A stretch of DNA of 64,000 bases, from the NCBI GenBank assembly GCA_009760855.2, contig WPIO01000013.1, positions 3,698,501 through 3,762,500 on the forward strand. The letters are read 5' to 3'. Below the pieces are notes generated by a model. The model ran no database searches, was not told the origin of the DNA, and worked only from the letters and a program-made list of their open reading frames with translations. Positions 1 through 9,639 of this stretch are shown piece by piece. The stretch's first letter is position 1. Each line of letters starts with the position of its first letter. The position numbers were made by a program, and so were the translations under genes. Source of the DNA: Cristatella mucedo (lineage: Eukaryota > Bryozoa > Phylactolaemata > Cristatellidae).

Positions 1-890
1 ATACGCCGATGACACTCGGCTCTACCTATCACGTGACCCTTCTAACTCAAGGATAAAGTGCTCTCGCTTCACGACCTGGGTCGTAGGTTCGAGTTCTGCA
101 GCGGTCGTTCCTTTATTGACCACTGTAAGCGGTGGTGATTGCCTTGAAGGCTCTTCTGCCGTTATGCAAATAAGGCTGCTCTTTTTAAGCCTTCTTCTGC
201 ATCCAACTCACTTGATTTCCTTGCAGGCTGCACCGACTAAAATTCGCACTATGATGATCACAAACTTCCTGAAGCCTAAAAAAAATAAGACTAAGATAAT
301 TACGATCAAGCGTAGTGTCATTTTGTAGTGGAAGACCTCGCCCTTAAGATTGGTTTATTTAGCATCACTTCTGTGACGGCTGCCTTTAATCTGGTTCGCA
401 AATTGATTGCCATGGATTGAGCACATTTCGTTCACTGTCAACTCGGCCTACTTTCAGTTAAGAACATTGCCAAAATCAGAGCTTGCTAAGGCAAAACTTT
501 AACAGCCAAAACTACTTAATCGTCTGCAACTATGCTAAACACCGAGCAGCTCGCTTTATTTGTTGTCAACGGCGTAGCCGCTACATCGTTCGTCTATCTG
601 AGCTCCACTGGCTCCCTATTACGTATTGAAACGACTTCGAAAATCTCTCTATGGCTAACACTTCACTCGCTCGCTTGCTTACCTATTCGACCCTGTAGCT
701 CTGTCAGCGTGGCTCTCTCGCATTAGCCCTCCCCCAATCTTTCTCTGCCAGTCGTCTCGCTGAGCAGCGCACTAAATTGACATCTTTTAATTACCAGGCT
801 TGTAGTTCGTCTGCACCGAAAGTCTGGAGCTCACTTCCGGCTTCTGTCACCTTATACAATGACTTTGAATTATTTAAGTAGTTGCAGTCC
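1..890 (+). mobile_element. L2-type LINE remnant, RT catalytic core to ORF 3' end
   Basis: Degenerate non-LTR reverse transcriptase. Bases 2-52 read YADDTRLYLSRDPSNSR, the catalytic YADD block (RT motif C) of L2/CR1 elements. After a SINE insertion the similarity resumes at about 188, with peptides resembling the intact copies in this window: NFLKPKKNKTKIITI for NFLKLNDDKTNLL, then an AYFQL..IAKI-like block near 445 and a VWSSLPASVT block near 825 (intact copies have AWNSLP). Stops and frameshifts are frequent and the 5' half lies outside the window, so it is a dead copy. It is more diverged than the L2-A and L2-B copies and closest by eye to L2-C. The identity of the LINE is firm; the subfamily is inferred. 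Confidence 0.75.
52..187 (+). mobile_element. SINE-A inserted in the LINE
   Basis: tRNA-derived SINE. A B-box-like GGTTCGAGTTC lies at about 87-97, followed by the family body (CCACTGTAAGCGGTGGTGAT) and the tail AAGGCTCTTCTGCCGTTATGCAAATAAGGCTG. It splits the LINE reading frame between the DPSNSR block and the NFLK block, so it is younger than the LINE. Confidence 0.75.
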
Positions 891-891
891 T

Positions 892-990
892 GGTTTTGCC
901 CAGGGGTAAAGTGCTCATCTTTAACGACCAGGCAAACTAAGAGGGCCTAGATAGAGATTAGGTTCTCTTACGGCACCGAACAGATGACTA
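892..990 (+). mobile_element. SINE-A head fragment followed by an L2 tail
   Basis: Bases 892-932 resemble the first 40 nt of SINE-A (GGGTAAAGTGCTC...ACGACC). Bases 940-985 resemble the L2 3' hairpin (GGGCCTAGATAGAGATTAGG then TTCTCTTACGGC). The piece ends without an ATT tract. It may be the 3' end of the LINE at 1-890 after a later SINE event. Confidence 0.5.
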
Positions 991-1011
991 AGTCTCAGCT
1001 AAAGACGCAAC

Positions 1012-1268
1012 TAGATGATTCAACAGCCTCTTTTATAGAGCGACAGAACAGCCTGTACGGCTATCGCCGCCGCTTGCAGGCAGCGGCAATAGAAGATCGC
1101 CCGCCGCATGATTCGAACCGAAGACCTCGGGACCGAGGTCGTAAAAAGCAATAATAATAATAGTGTACTTGATAAAGCGCCCTCAGAGAACTTAATCTCT
1201 TTCTCGGCGCTTTACATTTGCTGCAAAGGGAACCGCCTAGTACCTAGTGTGCCATCATGGCGCAACCG
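1012..1268 (-). mobile_element. SINE-A, split by a solo L2-B tail
   Basis: Minus-strand SINE-A: 3' tail at 1012-1050, complement of the B box (GATTCGAACC) near 1110-1120, palindromic region GACCTCGGGACCGAGGTC, then interruption at about 1149. The 5' head resumes at 1232 (CCTAGTGTGCCATCATGGC, matching CCTAGTGTGCCATCACGGC in the copy at 46 kb). The interrupting 82 bp is annotated separately. Confidence 0.8.
1150..1231 (-). mobile_element. Solo L2-B 3' tail
   Basis: Only the last ~80 nt of L2-B: (TAA)n, then TTGATAAAGCGCCCTCAGAG, the hairpin partner TCTTTCTCGGCGCTTTACAT, ending at TTTGCTGC. It lies inside SINE-A. There is no LINE coding sequence. Confidence 0.8.
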
Positions 1269-1599
1269 TTTTGTTCAGCTTTTTCCTTCGCCCAATTGAA
1301 CAGCTTCGCTCCTTGTTGTCTGGTTTACTCGTTTCCTTCTGCATGATTCAGTGCACGCTACTAACCGGAGGTCATTAAAACCATGATTCAGGGGTCATTA
1401 AGCCCCCGAGTGTGTTTACTTGGGTTTGTGAACGCTTTTCGAAGCACGCTTTACCTTGCTTAATAATAAATCTGTTTTATTGCTTCTCTTGCACAGAGCT
1501 GTGATTCGCCTGAAACGAGAATGGTTTCTCTTAGGGCTCGCTATACAAAAAAATCATTGTTATTATTATGCATGATCGTTTTTTCATAAGCCAATAAAG
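1269..1599. other. Unassigned, no gene recognised
   Basis: No coding potential or repeat recognised. It contains a short imperfect duplication around GGTCATTAA (about 1370-1400). Confidence 0.5.
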
Positions 1600-1786
1600 C
1601 AGTGGTTCTCAACCTTCCTAATGCCCCGACTCTTTAATACAGTTCCGCGTGTTGTGGCGACCCCAAACCATAAAATCATTTTGTACGAAATGTGGAAATG
1701 CGTGTTTTCCGATGGTCTTAGACAACCCCTTTGAAAGGGTCGTTAAACTCCCAAAGGGGTCGCGACCCACAGGTTGAGAACCGCGG
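1600..1786. mobile_element. SPIN-like hAT MITE (187 bp, non-autonomous DNA transposon)
   Basis: Starts CAGTGGTTCTCAACCTTCCT and ends ACAGGTTGAGAACCGCGG, so the terminal inverted repeats share GGTTCTCAACCT. Internally it carries AAAGGGTCGTTAAACTCCC, AAAGGGGTCGCGACCCACAG and TTTTCCGATGGTCTTAGAC. These are hallmark segments of the SPIN/URR1-like hAT MITE group known from vertebrates and a few invertebrates. The flanks CAATAAAG (1592-1599) and TCATAAAG (1787-1794) match at 6 of 8 positions, as expected for an aged 8-bp hAT target-site duplication. There is no transposase; mobilisation would need an autonomous hAT supplied in trans. The family call rests on recalled consensus features and is strong, but not aligned here. 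Confidence 0.85.
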
Positions 1787-1794
1787 TCATAAAG

Positions 1795-2988
1795 ACAAAC
1801 ACGTCTGTCCCTATAAGTTCTTGTCCCGAGGCAAACTCTGCCTCATCGACTCATACTTGCAAGCTTGACCTATGTCGTAGAGTTTTCAAGGCACGGGATA
1901 GCCCGCATCTTCAAAACAAAACTGTGTGAGCTTTCGGTTCGTTGCACGCTGCCGCCGTCCTGCAGCCGTTACTCAGCAAACATGACTTTGATCCCTGAGT
2001 ATTTATTGCCCCACTGCTGATCAGCGCCACTCCTCCGACTGCTTGTCTAGGTGCCTGAAAAACGGTCACCACAAAAGTCATTTGGTAGATGGCGCGACGC
2101 GGCTGGAGAGCAGGATCTCGCCACTGGGCGGCTACCGACTGAACCGATCCTCCTTTGCACGCAACGGCGCCTCACTGCGAAACGATGCGTGCTGACTGGT
2201 AGCCCAGTCTCAGTCGGTACGCATCGTTTCGCAGTGAGGTTTTCCAGTCCCGGTGGTCAGTCCCCAACCCAGTCCCAGCGAAGGTAATCCATCAACCTTC
2301 TGCTGCTGCCGCCGCATTTGAACCGATCGATCGCGCCGTCGCATTATTTCGCATGCGCATATGTCGCTTGGGATTTCTGATACGATGCTGCTGATATCTT
2401 GTGCAAATACCAAAGAAAAATACTTTTTCTAAAAACAAATTTTCACTGCAGTAATTAAGCAGCCTGGCTAGTGCGTAGTCTAGCGTAGCCCACAGCTATT
2501 TCAATCCTGCATTCCAAAAGCTCTTTAAACATGCGATGCACACGTAGTGTCCGGTCGCAGTACACGTGCCTTAAATCTACTCGCTGCAGAGTGCTTTACT
2601 CTCCAAGTCATACAAACTTTTTCGCGTCAAGGCTGCGTTAATGTGATAATAATGTGCGCCAAAAAACTCGCCAGACGTACTCCTAGCTATGGCTGTGCTC
2701 TTTATGTGATCTTTGAATCTGTCTTTGCAGCTTGGGCTTCATGCCTGCTCAATAGTGCCAAATGAAATAACGGAAGAATGTGGCGCAAACCCGACTAGTA
2801 GGTAAGCTGCTCTCTGTACAGGGGATCCAGTGGGTCCTTTAACTCCGGACATTGCACCGGCTGTTCTTCTCTTTGGCCTTGGCATTGTACCGGCGGCGGC
2901 CGCTCGTCTCTTTGGCCTCGCGGTTTCTGAATGCTCTTTGGTGCGTAATGATGACGGATGAACCGCTAGCTGAAGCCATGGCCATTAA
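1795..2988. other. Unassigned, contains one long hairpin
   Basis: No gene or repeat recognised apart from the inverted repeat at 2170-2239. Short open frames here lack domain character. Confidence 0.45.
2170..2239. repeat. Perfect 21-bp inverted repeat with 28-nt loop
   Basis: Arms 2170-2190 and 2219-2239 are exact reverse complements (first arm begins CCTCACTGCGAAACGATGCG). The loop contains CTGACTGG and CCCAGTCTCAGTCGG. Confidence 0.9.
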
Positions 2989-3045
2989 TAGTAATAATAC
3001 ATTTGCATAGCGCCCTCAGAGAACATAATCTCTTTCTAGGCACTT
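2989..3045 (-). mobile_element. Solo L2 tail, short
   Basis: (TAA)-rich start, then GCATAGCGCCCTCAGAGAAC and AATCTCTTTCTAGGCACTTA, the complement of the L2-type 3' hairpin. No LINE body follows. Confidence 0.7.
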
Positions 3046-4608
3046 ATCATCGTTAGCAGGACTTGGCGGCCATTTAGAAATGGCCGCTTTCCGAGCTCGA
3101 GCTCCGACGTTGATGTCTTCAAAAATAAGAACCGGGAGAAAGCGTGTGGAGCGCCCTTTACATTGCTCAACAAAGAGGCTTTACGTCTGAACTTCAAAAC
3201 ATTTCGTTGCGGCGCGGTTGATCAACGTGGCTCCAAGCTGTCACAACCGCTAGGCGTTGGTGAGCACGGATCCTGACACCCCTAGTCAGGAGAACGGAAC
3301 AGCGAGTTAAAGAGCCTAGGCGGACAAATAAATTTATCTCCATCATTGAGAGGGATGGTGGGCAACAATGACAGCCGGATGGCTGGTGTTTGTCATCGCC
3401 AACTACCTAGTCAGGGTTGCACTTTGCTCTACGGGTATAGGAGAGGCCTTTGGGCAGTTACACTTAGTGCCCGACAAAGGTCACCTGCTCTTACGCTCTT
3501 TTCTGCTGCTATTTTGTTGGGCCAAAAGCCACAAGCACCCAGATCTGCTGAACAGCTAGGCCCGCTGTCTTCATGCAAGTCTCCGTGGGATGTCATAACT
3601 TGAAGATTTTTGAATCGGGTCAGCTGGTTGATAGCTCAATCGTCGGTTTCGAGAATTAAGGCTGCCACAGAACTTCAAAATTGATCTAAAGAAATCCATT
3701 TCGTTCGACGAGTCAATAGCTTGTTTCGGTAAGCAATTGCCGATTTGAAAATGAGCTAAGGTACTAGTGCAGCTGTTACTGTGGCCAATTTCGAACCAGA
3801 GAACAGCAATTGCTTGACAGTGCAAAGACAAAATATAGAAAATGGGTATATAGATAAATGCACGTCTCTTGGGAGGAAGCAGCAGAGATAGAGAGAGAGC
3901 CGCCGAGGCCGCTAGCCGATGCCGTGATTGCTTGCTATCCGTATGGTACTCGAAAGTACAGCGAAAGAATCCAGCGTCTGCACTTATGCCCGACAGAGTG
4001 GATTAGGTCTTCGACGCTTCTTCTGGAAATGTCCTTAAGAGAGTCGTTAATGCAAACTTGACTGAGCACGGGATTCGCTTGGAGATCAAAATCAGTTTCG
4101 TATAATCAACAATCAGAATGCAGCCGCTACTGAATGAGCTACTACCGCCACTACACCTGCCATCGAAAATATAGAAATAACTTGTCTGCAGCTTTTATTT
4201 ACGACGTAGCATGACACGACTGGGGCACTACTAATCTAGGGAAATGTCTTCCTCGGACGGATTTTTTGCTTTTCTACTGCTGCCGCAGAGCTCCGCTTTC
4301 ACGGAGCCATAGATAGACAGCTCACAAAGATCTCTGTTGGGTAGGAAACCGCAGCCGAGCATTCGCGCTCGCTCCTCTCTGCACTCGACCTCGATGTCCT
4401 CGGCGCTTGAGGATAGAAGAGATTGCCAGCTAAAGGCAGCAGCTGGCTGCTGCCCGTTGTATGTCTTTGTCTTTTAAGTCCACCAAGCACCGAGGACTAA
4501 ACAGATGCTGTGAAAGTAAGGAAATGCTCCTACAGCGCACTGAGAGTCACGACGGCTCTCGATGAGTTCGAAAACCTTATCCAGCAGCCTCTATGTCCCG
4601 CAATCAAG

Positions 4609-4610
<2 letters not shown>
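3046..4610. other. Unassigned, no gene recognised
   Basis: Several short overlapping open frames but none with recognisable domains, splice context or biased composition. Confidence 0.45.

Positions 4611-4654
<44 letters not shown>
4611..4654. repeat. (GA)n microsatellite
   Basis: About 21 uninterrupted GA units. Confidence 0.95.
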
Positions 4655-4657
<3 letters not shown>

Positions 4658-5215
4658 TCCGGTCGGAATGATCTGGAGCTGGTGTTGTGGAAGTACAGAT
4701 TAGCAGAATGGAAGGAGCGGTAACGCTATTAGATAGATAACGCTAGAGACCATAGCAGGAGTGAGGCTATCGTCGGTGCTACAGAGCTGATTTCGGAATT
4801 GAGCTTGCACACTGTGGAACCCCGAGCACAAAAATATGTATCACAAATGGCATGAAAGAATTAGACAGCCAATTGTTTGCCCTTGGAGGATCTGAAATCA
4901 CTGGAAGGCTGTGGCCGACGTTGCAGTCCAGCGGGGTTTGAAGGAGCGCCAATCCGTGACAACCTTGACATTCAGTAATCCGAGACGCCGCTTTTAAGGT
5001 CGAGTCAACACTGCCAAGGAGTTTAATCCTCGTATCCAGGCTAGTAATTGCGTCGATTGAATTTCCACCACGATATTTGAAAGGCTTTCGATCTACCTCT
5101 TACGAAAACGTAGCACTTAGCGACGGCCTGGCAAGCCTGAGCTCTAGCGAGTCTGAGCGACGGCTGCTGGACTGACAGTGCTGTCATTGACGGGGGGGGG
5201 GGATCCCACGGCAGA
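4655..5215. other. Unassigned, with a G run
   Basis: No gene recognised; a run of ten G lies near 5191-5200. Confidence 0.45.
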
Positions 5216-5380
5216 GTCGTAATGGCACGCACTATGTAAGGCGGTTGCTTTTCCTAACCTCGGTCCCGAGGTCGTGGGTTCGAATCCTGCAGTGGGCGAT
5301 CCTGTATTGCCACTGCAAGCGGTGGTGATAGCCGCAAAGGCTCTTCTGTTACTATACAAAAAGAGGCTGTTTAATCAGCA
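5216..5380 (+). mobile_element. SINE-A, nearly full length
   Basis: One of the cleaner copies. Head TAATGGCACGCACTATGTAAGG, stem CCTCGGTCCCGAGG, canonical RNA polymerase III B box GGTTCGAATCC at 5277-5287, body CACTGCAAGCGGTGGTGATA, tail AAAGGCTCTTCTGTTACTAT and GAGGCTGTTTAATCAGC. The A box is weak. tRNA ancestry is inferred from the B box and its position. Confidence 0.85.
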
Positions 5381-5394
5381 AGTGTTTTTTTTTA

Positions 5395-5986
5395 TAATAC
5401 GTCTAGAAAATGGCTCGCTGTGTTCGTTGCTCGAGTCGGGCTCTCTCGGGCATCTCTCGCCTGCCGCTTCCTATCCAGGAAGCCGGGGCCACCGGGAAAC
5501 ATGCTATTCTCTGCTGCACTGACGGGGCCATCTTTTTTCTAAGGAGCCTGGGAACGTAGGGCTAGGTCAAAGCAGGGCGCCCACCTTCCGGTAAGAAAAG
5601 AATGGTACCAATCTCCGCTGCTTTACCTTGCCGTTCCTCCTTAGACAATTTCACCGATTGACCGAAACCCGCGCTCTAGTCGCAAGTACTGTCACACCGT
5701 GCACAGATCTGCTTGCAACGTCACCTTACCTATAGCAATGCGGTACTGTGTAGAACACACCTGGCTTGTAGCTTTAGTTCGTGTTCGTTCTGACCTTGGC
5801 ACCTGTCCCGTTGTTCCGCTGTACTCCTACAGAAAATCGACTGCTGAATTTGCTTTGCTGAATCAGTCTTGTGGCTCGATGCAACGCCCAGGAAACGATC
5901 ACATGAAAATGATTTTTAGCCGCGAGTCATGAGAAGCGAAATAGTATGGACAAGAGAGGTCAAAGCAGGAGCCGCGTGTACGGCTA
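5395..5986. other. Unassigned, no gene recognised
   Basis: No domain-bearing frame. Contains the left copy of a 21-bp direct repeat (5955-5975) that also occurs to the right of the next LINE insertion. Confidence 0.45.
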
Positions 5987-5987
5987 G

Positions 5988-6356
5988 AGGCTAAAATGCA
6001 CCTATTTAGGACAGCATTTAGTGGGTCCCTGTGATGCATGCTTTATGTGCTTATGCTTGCTGACACTGTGCATGCTGCCACTAACCACGCTTGCATGCTG
6101 ACCCTGTGCATGTCACGCCTAACCATGTTATAATAATAATAATAATAATAATATTGCACTTGATAAAGCGCCCTCACAGAACCCAATCTCTTTCTAGGCG
6201 CTTTACATTTGCTGATTCATGTTGTTTATCAAGCATGCTACCCACTCACCATTCAATCGCATGTCCCTTTGCAGCAAATGTAAGTCGCCTAGAAATATAT
6301 TGAGTTCTTTGAGGGCGCTTTACCAAGTGTATTATTATTACTATTATTATTATTAG
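5988..6356 (+). mobile_element. L2-B 3' UTR copy, split by a solo tail
   Basis: Starts in the L2-B C-terminal region (ACCTATTTAGGACAGCATTT), runs through the 3' UTR, is interrupted at about 6128-6212 by a minus-strand solo tail, resumes at 6213 (TTCATGTTGTTTATCAAGC) and ends with the hairpin and an (ATT)n tract. Uninterrupted copies read CCATGTTATTCATGTTG across this point, which fixes the insertion site. Confidence 0.85.
6128..6212 (-). mobile_element. Solo L2-B tail nested in L2-B
   Basis: (TAA)n followed by GCACTTGATAAAGCGCCCTC and CTCTTTCTAGGCGCTTTACA, ending at TTTGCTG. It is about 85 bp and inserted in opposite orientation into the 3' UTR of an L2-B copy. Confidence 0.85.
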
Positions 6357-6388
6357 AGGTCACCGATAGAGGTCAAAGCAGGAGCCGC

Positions 6389-6954
6389 CGCAGGTACCGT
6401 TGCCAAGCAGCCTGCGGAGCAGCAACAACAGTTGTTGCCGCTGGTCGCAACGCCTCGAATTCCCGTCGACGCGAGGCTGCTCTCATAAAGTCCACTCCGC
6501 CGTACGAGCAAACTTGGTAGGAAACGATCGGTCTCATACAACAAACTGTATGCCTTAACTCGGCCGAGCTATCTAAGCTTCTGCGAAAGAGAGCTACTAC
6601 TAAGACGCTTGCTGCCTTCGCCATCCGCGAGATGAATTTATGATTCTCCTTGGCATCTCACTTTCAGGAGTAAGGTACTACTGGCACCGATTTACCGGAA
6701 GGGGGCTAAAGCCGCTCCTTTCACTGGGCTCGGCTGACAGGGCCGGGCGGAGCCAGGCGGTCCGTTCTCAAATGGCGCCATTTAGACCCGCTCTCGGTCT
6801 GACGGGGCCTCTGACGGGGATCTGGGCTCAGCTGTCTAGGCAGACTACAGCAGCAGCCTCGAACCCTCCCAGCTCCCGGCCAAAACGCCACGCTGTAAGG
6901 GCTCCGATGGATGAAAGGTCGAGCTCTCTAGAAACCATCTCCAGCCCAAGGATA
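6389..6954. other. Unassigned, no gene recognised
   Basis: A 126-codon open frame (6640-7020) has no recognisable domain and runs into an L2-A fragment, so it is not taken as a gene. Confidence 0.45.
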
Positions 6955-7208
6955 ATTTCTAACGCAACGACATCTATGCTCCTGCTGCCGACTGCGGCTC
7001 GTCCTTTCCAGCCGCACTGAGCTGCTGCTACTTCCATGCTACTTACTACCTTAGCTGCTCTTAGCTGCTCTCAGCTGACTCAGCTCTGCTGCTCGCGCTC
7101 TCTTTGTTGCGCGAGATGAAGTCTGTAGGCTACCGAATGCTTACCGAGAACTCTCTCGAATAACACCCACATAGCCTTGGTGGCTTTGTGGACCTACAGA
7201 CGGAGATG
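6955..7208 (+). mobile_element. L2-A 3' end, plus strand
   Basis: Matches the C-terminal coding end of L2-A (ACGCAACGACATCTATGCTC; RNDIYSP-type peptide), then GCTACCGAATGCTTACCGAG and the 3' UTR ending GACGGAGATGTAATGTAATG. It shares its pentameric tail with the next copy, which lies in opposite orientation. Confidence 0.8.
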
Positions 7209-7664
7209 TAATGTAATGTATCTCCGTCTGTAACTCCACAAAGCCACTAAGACTATGTGGATGTTATGCAGGAGAGTTTTGTATAGCGCACTCACAGCCT
7301 AAGCGGCTTTCGGTCCGCATTCGGTAGCCAACAGACTTTGTCTCACGCAACAAAGAGACAGTGGGAAGCATATCAGAATCAGGAGAGCAGATGAGGTAGT
7401 GAGTAGCATGGAAGTAGCAGCTCAGGACCACTGAAAAGGATGAGCCATAATCGGCAGCAGGAAAGTAGTTGTCGTTGCGTACGAATGGTGGATTGAGTTC
7501 CACAGGCTAGGACCTGCAGAGCTCAAGCTTCTGTCACCAACGGTCTTTAAGCGGATGAATGAAACAGCTAATTCATTGTCCATACAGGAGCTGAGGGCAC
7601 GAGGAGGCTGAATCTGGTGCAGCAGTTCAGCTAGGTACGAAGGAGCTAAGCCGTGGCGGGCATA
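7209..7664 (-). mobile_element. L2-A 3' end, minus strand
   Basis: From the shared tail (TGTATCTCCGTCTGTAACTC) through the 3' UTR into the ORF end. Compared with the copies at 18.3 and 25.5 kb, the frame ends in the same GYRMRTESRLGCECAIQNSP peptide. It is 5' truncated at the LLHQFQ region. Confidence 0.85.
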
Positions 7665-8995
7665 AATACATTACATAGTGATAGTAATACTAATAAGAGA
7701 ACTGAACCTATTTTGTAGACACCTATAATGTGCTGTAAAGAAGCTTGCTCCCTGATTAGTGGCACGCCTTGATGATACGCCCAATGCAGCTGTTCTGTTG
7801 CTGAGTGCCAAGGCAGTTAGTTCTCTCAGTTCCTGACCTTGACCGTTCAAGTCTGGCAAGAAGAAGCCGACTTCCGCCGGGTCTTGGCCTTCCAGGAAGA
7901 ATACCAAGAATGTGAGGCTCACGTGAGTCCAGACCGCTCCTCCGAGAACCTTTGAAATGATATCAACTGACTGAGAAGCTGGCCTCTCAGTGTTTGACAG
8001 TGGAAGCCTTGGAAGATGTAGCCCGCGATTTAGCTGTAGCCCGTTCGTTAAGCAGTAGTCCGACAGATCACATGTCGTCTCGACTCTGTGCTCCCGTTCT
8101 TGGCTTTCTTGCGTTAGTTTCCGAGGGGGGAAACAATCGTCTCAATGCTACTCAAGAAGAGTGGCACGAGAAAGCAGCAACGCTCGCTAGGATGGGAGAT
8201 CTTGTCACGTGACCATGGTCGAGGTCGAGGGTGCACCCAGAGTCGTAGCGCGGCTCGAACTTCTAGAAAATGGGATGCAAACTTTCTGGGAAAGCATCGT
8301 TAGCAAGTATGTAGATCTTTCGTGTAGATTTATGCACACGTTCCCTTCTGGCCTGCTTGGCGCCCGTAGAGAACAAACAAGAGTAGTAGCAGTAGTAGCC
8401 AAATCACCACACTACTGTTTGAGCGTCACTAGTTCCATAAGTTGACGGTTGTCGCAGGGGTAGTCATGCGCATGTTTCCGTGAGGGGCAAGGTTGGGAGC
8501 CGGTGGCTGGAAATCAGTGGTGGTCGTGAATCAGAGCAGGGCGGTCACGCTCGATACAGTCTTCTGAAGCCAAGGCTTAATCCTGCCGGCAAATGACAGT
8601 TGTCATTTACGAGAATAATCGTTTCCTGTTGATTTGCTTTTGCACAAGGACAGTGCCGTATTGCCTCACCTCGTGCTTAGCAAATTGCTGACAGCCTAAA
8701 TAGAACTAAGAGGTGGCCCGTGAGCTAAAGCTTAGTCACTATGAGGACTTACCTAAGCGCTTTGAAGAATAAGCAGAAAGGACGTACGAACTGATAACTC
8801 TAAAGTCTAAGTGTCGGGGCCATTGCATTGTGGATAGTTTGACGCATTGCATAGCTCTTCCCTTGGGACTACTGGCTTCTGCGGCAGAGGTCGGACGACT
8901 GCAACAGCCGTCGAAGGATTTTAGAAGCGTGGCTACAGCCATCGGTGCATTGATTTGGTTACAATGAGTAGAGCCCTCGCATCGAACACCTGTAG
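7665..8995. other. Unassigned, no gene recognised
   Basis: Nothing recognised. The minus frame at 7671-7922 has reasonable composition but no known domain or splice context. Confidence 0.45.
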
Positions 8996-9033
8996 GAGTA
9001 AAGGTAAAGGTAAAAGTAAAGGTAAAGGTAGGG
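8996..9033. repeat. GTAAAG-type hexamer repeat
   Basis: About six imperfect units of TAAAGG/TAAAAG in tandem. Confidence 0.9.
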
Positions 9034-9094
9034 TCTGTAATAAGTAAAGAGCTGAGCAGGGACACTGTGTGGTTCTGCCAGCAGGGAGAGTATA

Positions 9095-9098
9095 CCGT

Positions 9099-9133
<35 letters not shown>

Positions 9134-9615
9134 GGGGAGAGAGTGTACCAGTTATCAGCAGCAGCAGGAGAGAGTGTACCAGCCATCAGCAGTAGCACGA
9201 GAAGAGAGTGTACCAGCCATCAGCAGCACGAGGAGAGCGTGTACCAGCTATCAGCAGCAGGAGGAGTGAGTGTACCAGCCAGCAGCAGCAGCACGAGTAG
9301 AGAGTGTACCAGCTATCAGCAGCAGCAGGAGAGAGTGTACCAGCCATCAGCAGTAGCACGAGAAGAGAGTGTACCAGCCATCAGCAGCACGAGGAGAGCG
9401 TGTACCAGCTATCAGCAGCAGGAGGAGTGAGTGTACCAGCCAGCAGCAGCAGCACGAGTAGAGAGTGTACCAGCCATCAGCAGCAGCAGCAGCAGCAGAG
9501 AGTGTACCAGCCATCAGCAGCAGCGCGAGGAGAGAGTGTACCAGCCAGCAGCAGCAGCAGCACGAGTAGAGAGTGTACCAGCCAGCAGCAGCAGCACGAG
9601 GGGAAAGAGTGTACC
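9095..9615. repeat. CAG-rich minisatellite with 161-bp higher-order unit
   Basis: Units of about 30-45 bp share GAGAGTGTACCAGC followed by CAGCAGCAG. A 161-bp block at 9143-9303 recurs nearly unchanged at 9304-9464, so whole blocks were duplicated. Since 161 is not a multiple of 3, the open frames rotate through three readings. Frames are open on both strands only because the repeat lacks stops, so I do not call a protein. Confidence 0.9.
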
Positions 9616-9639
9616 TGCTCGGTGAAGTCGAGTTTGCAG

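Noticed and set aside
5216-5300. Functional tRNA genes at GGTTCGAATCC sites
   Set aside because: All such sites fall within SINE copies with a common non-tRNA body; no acceptor stem pairing was evident.
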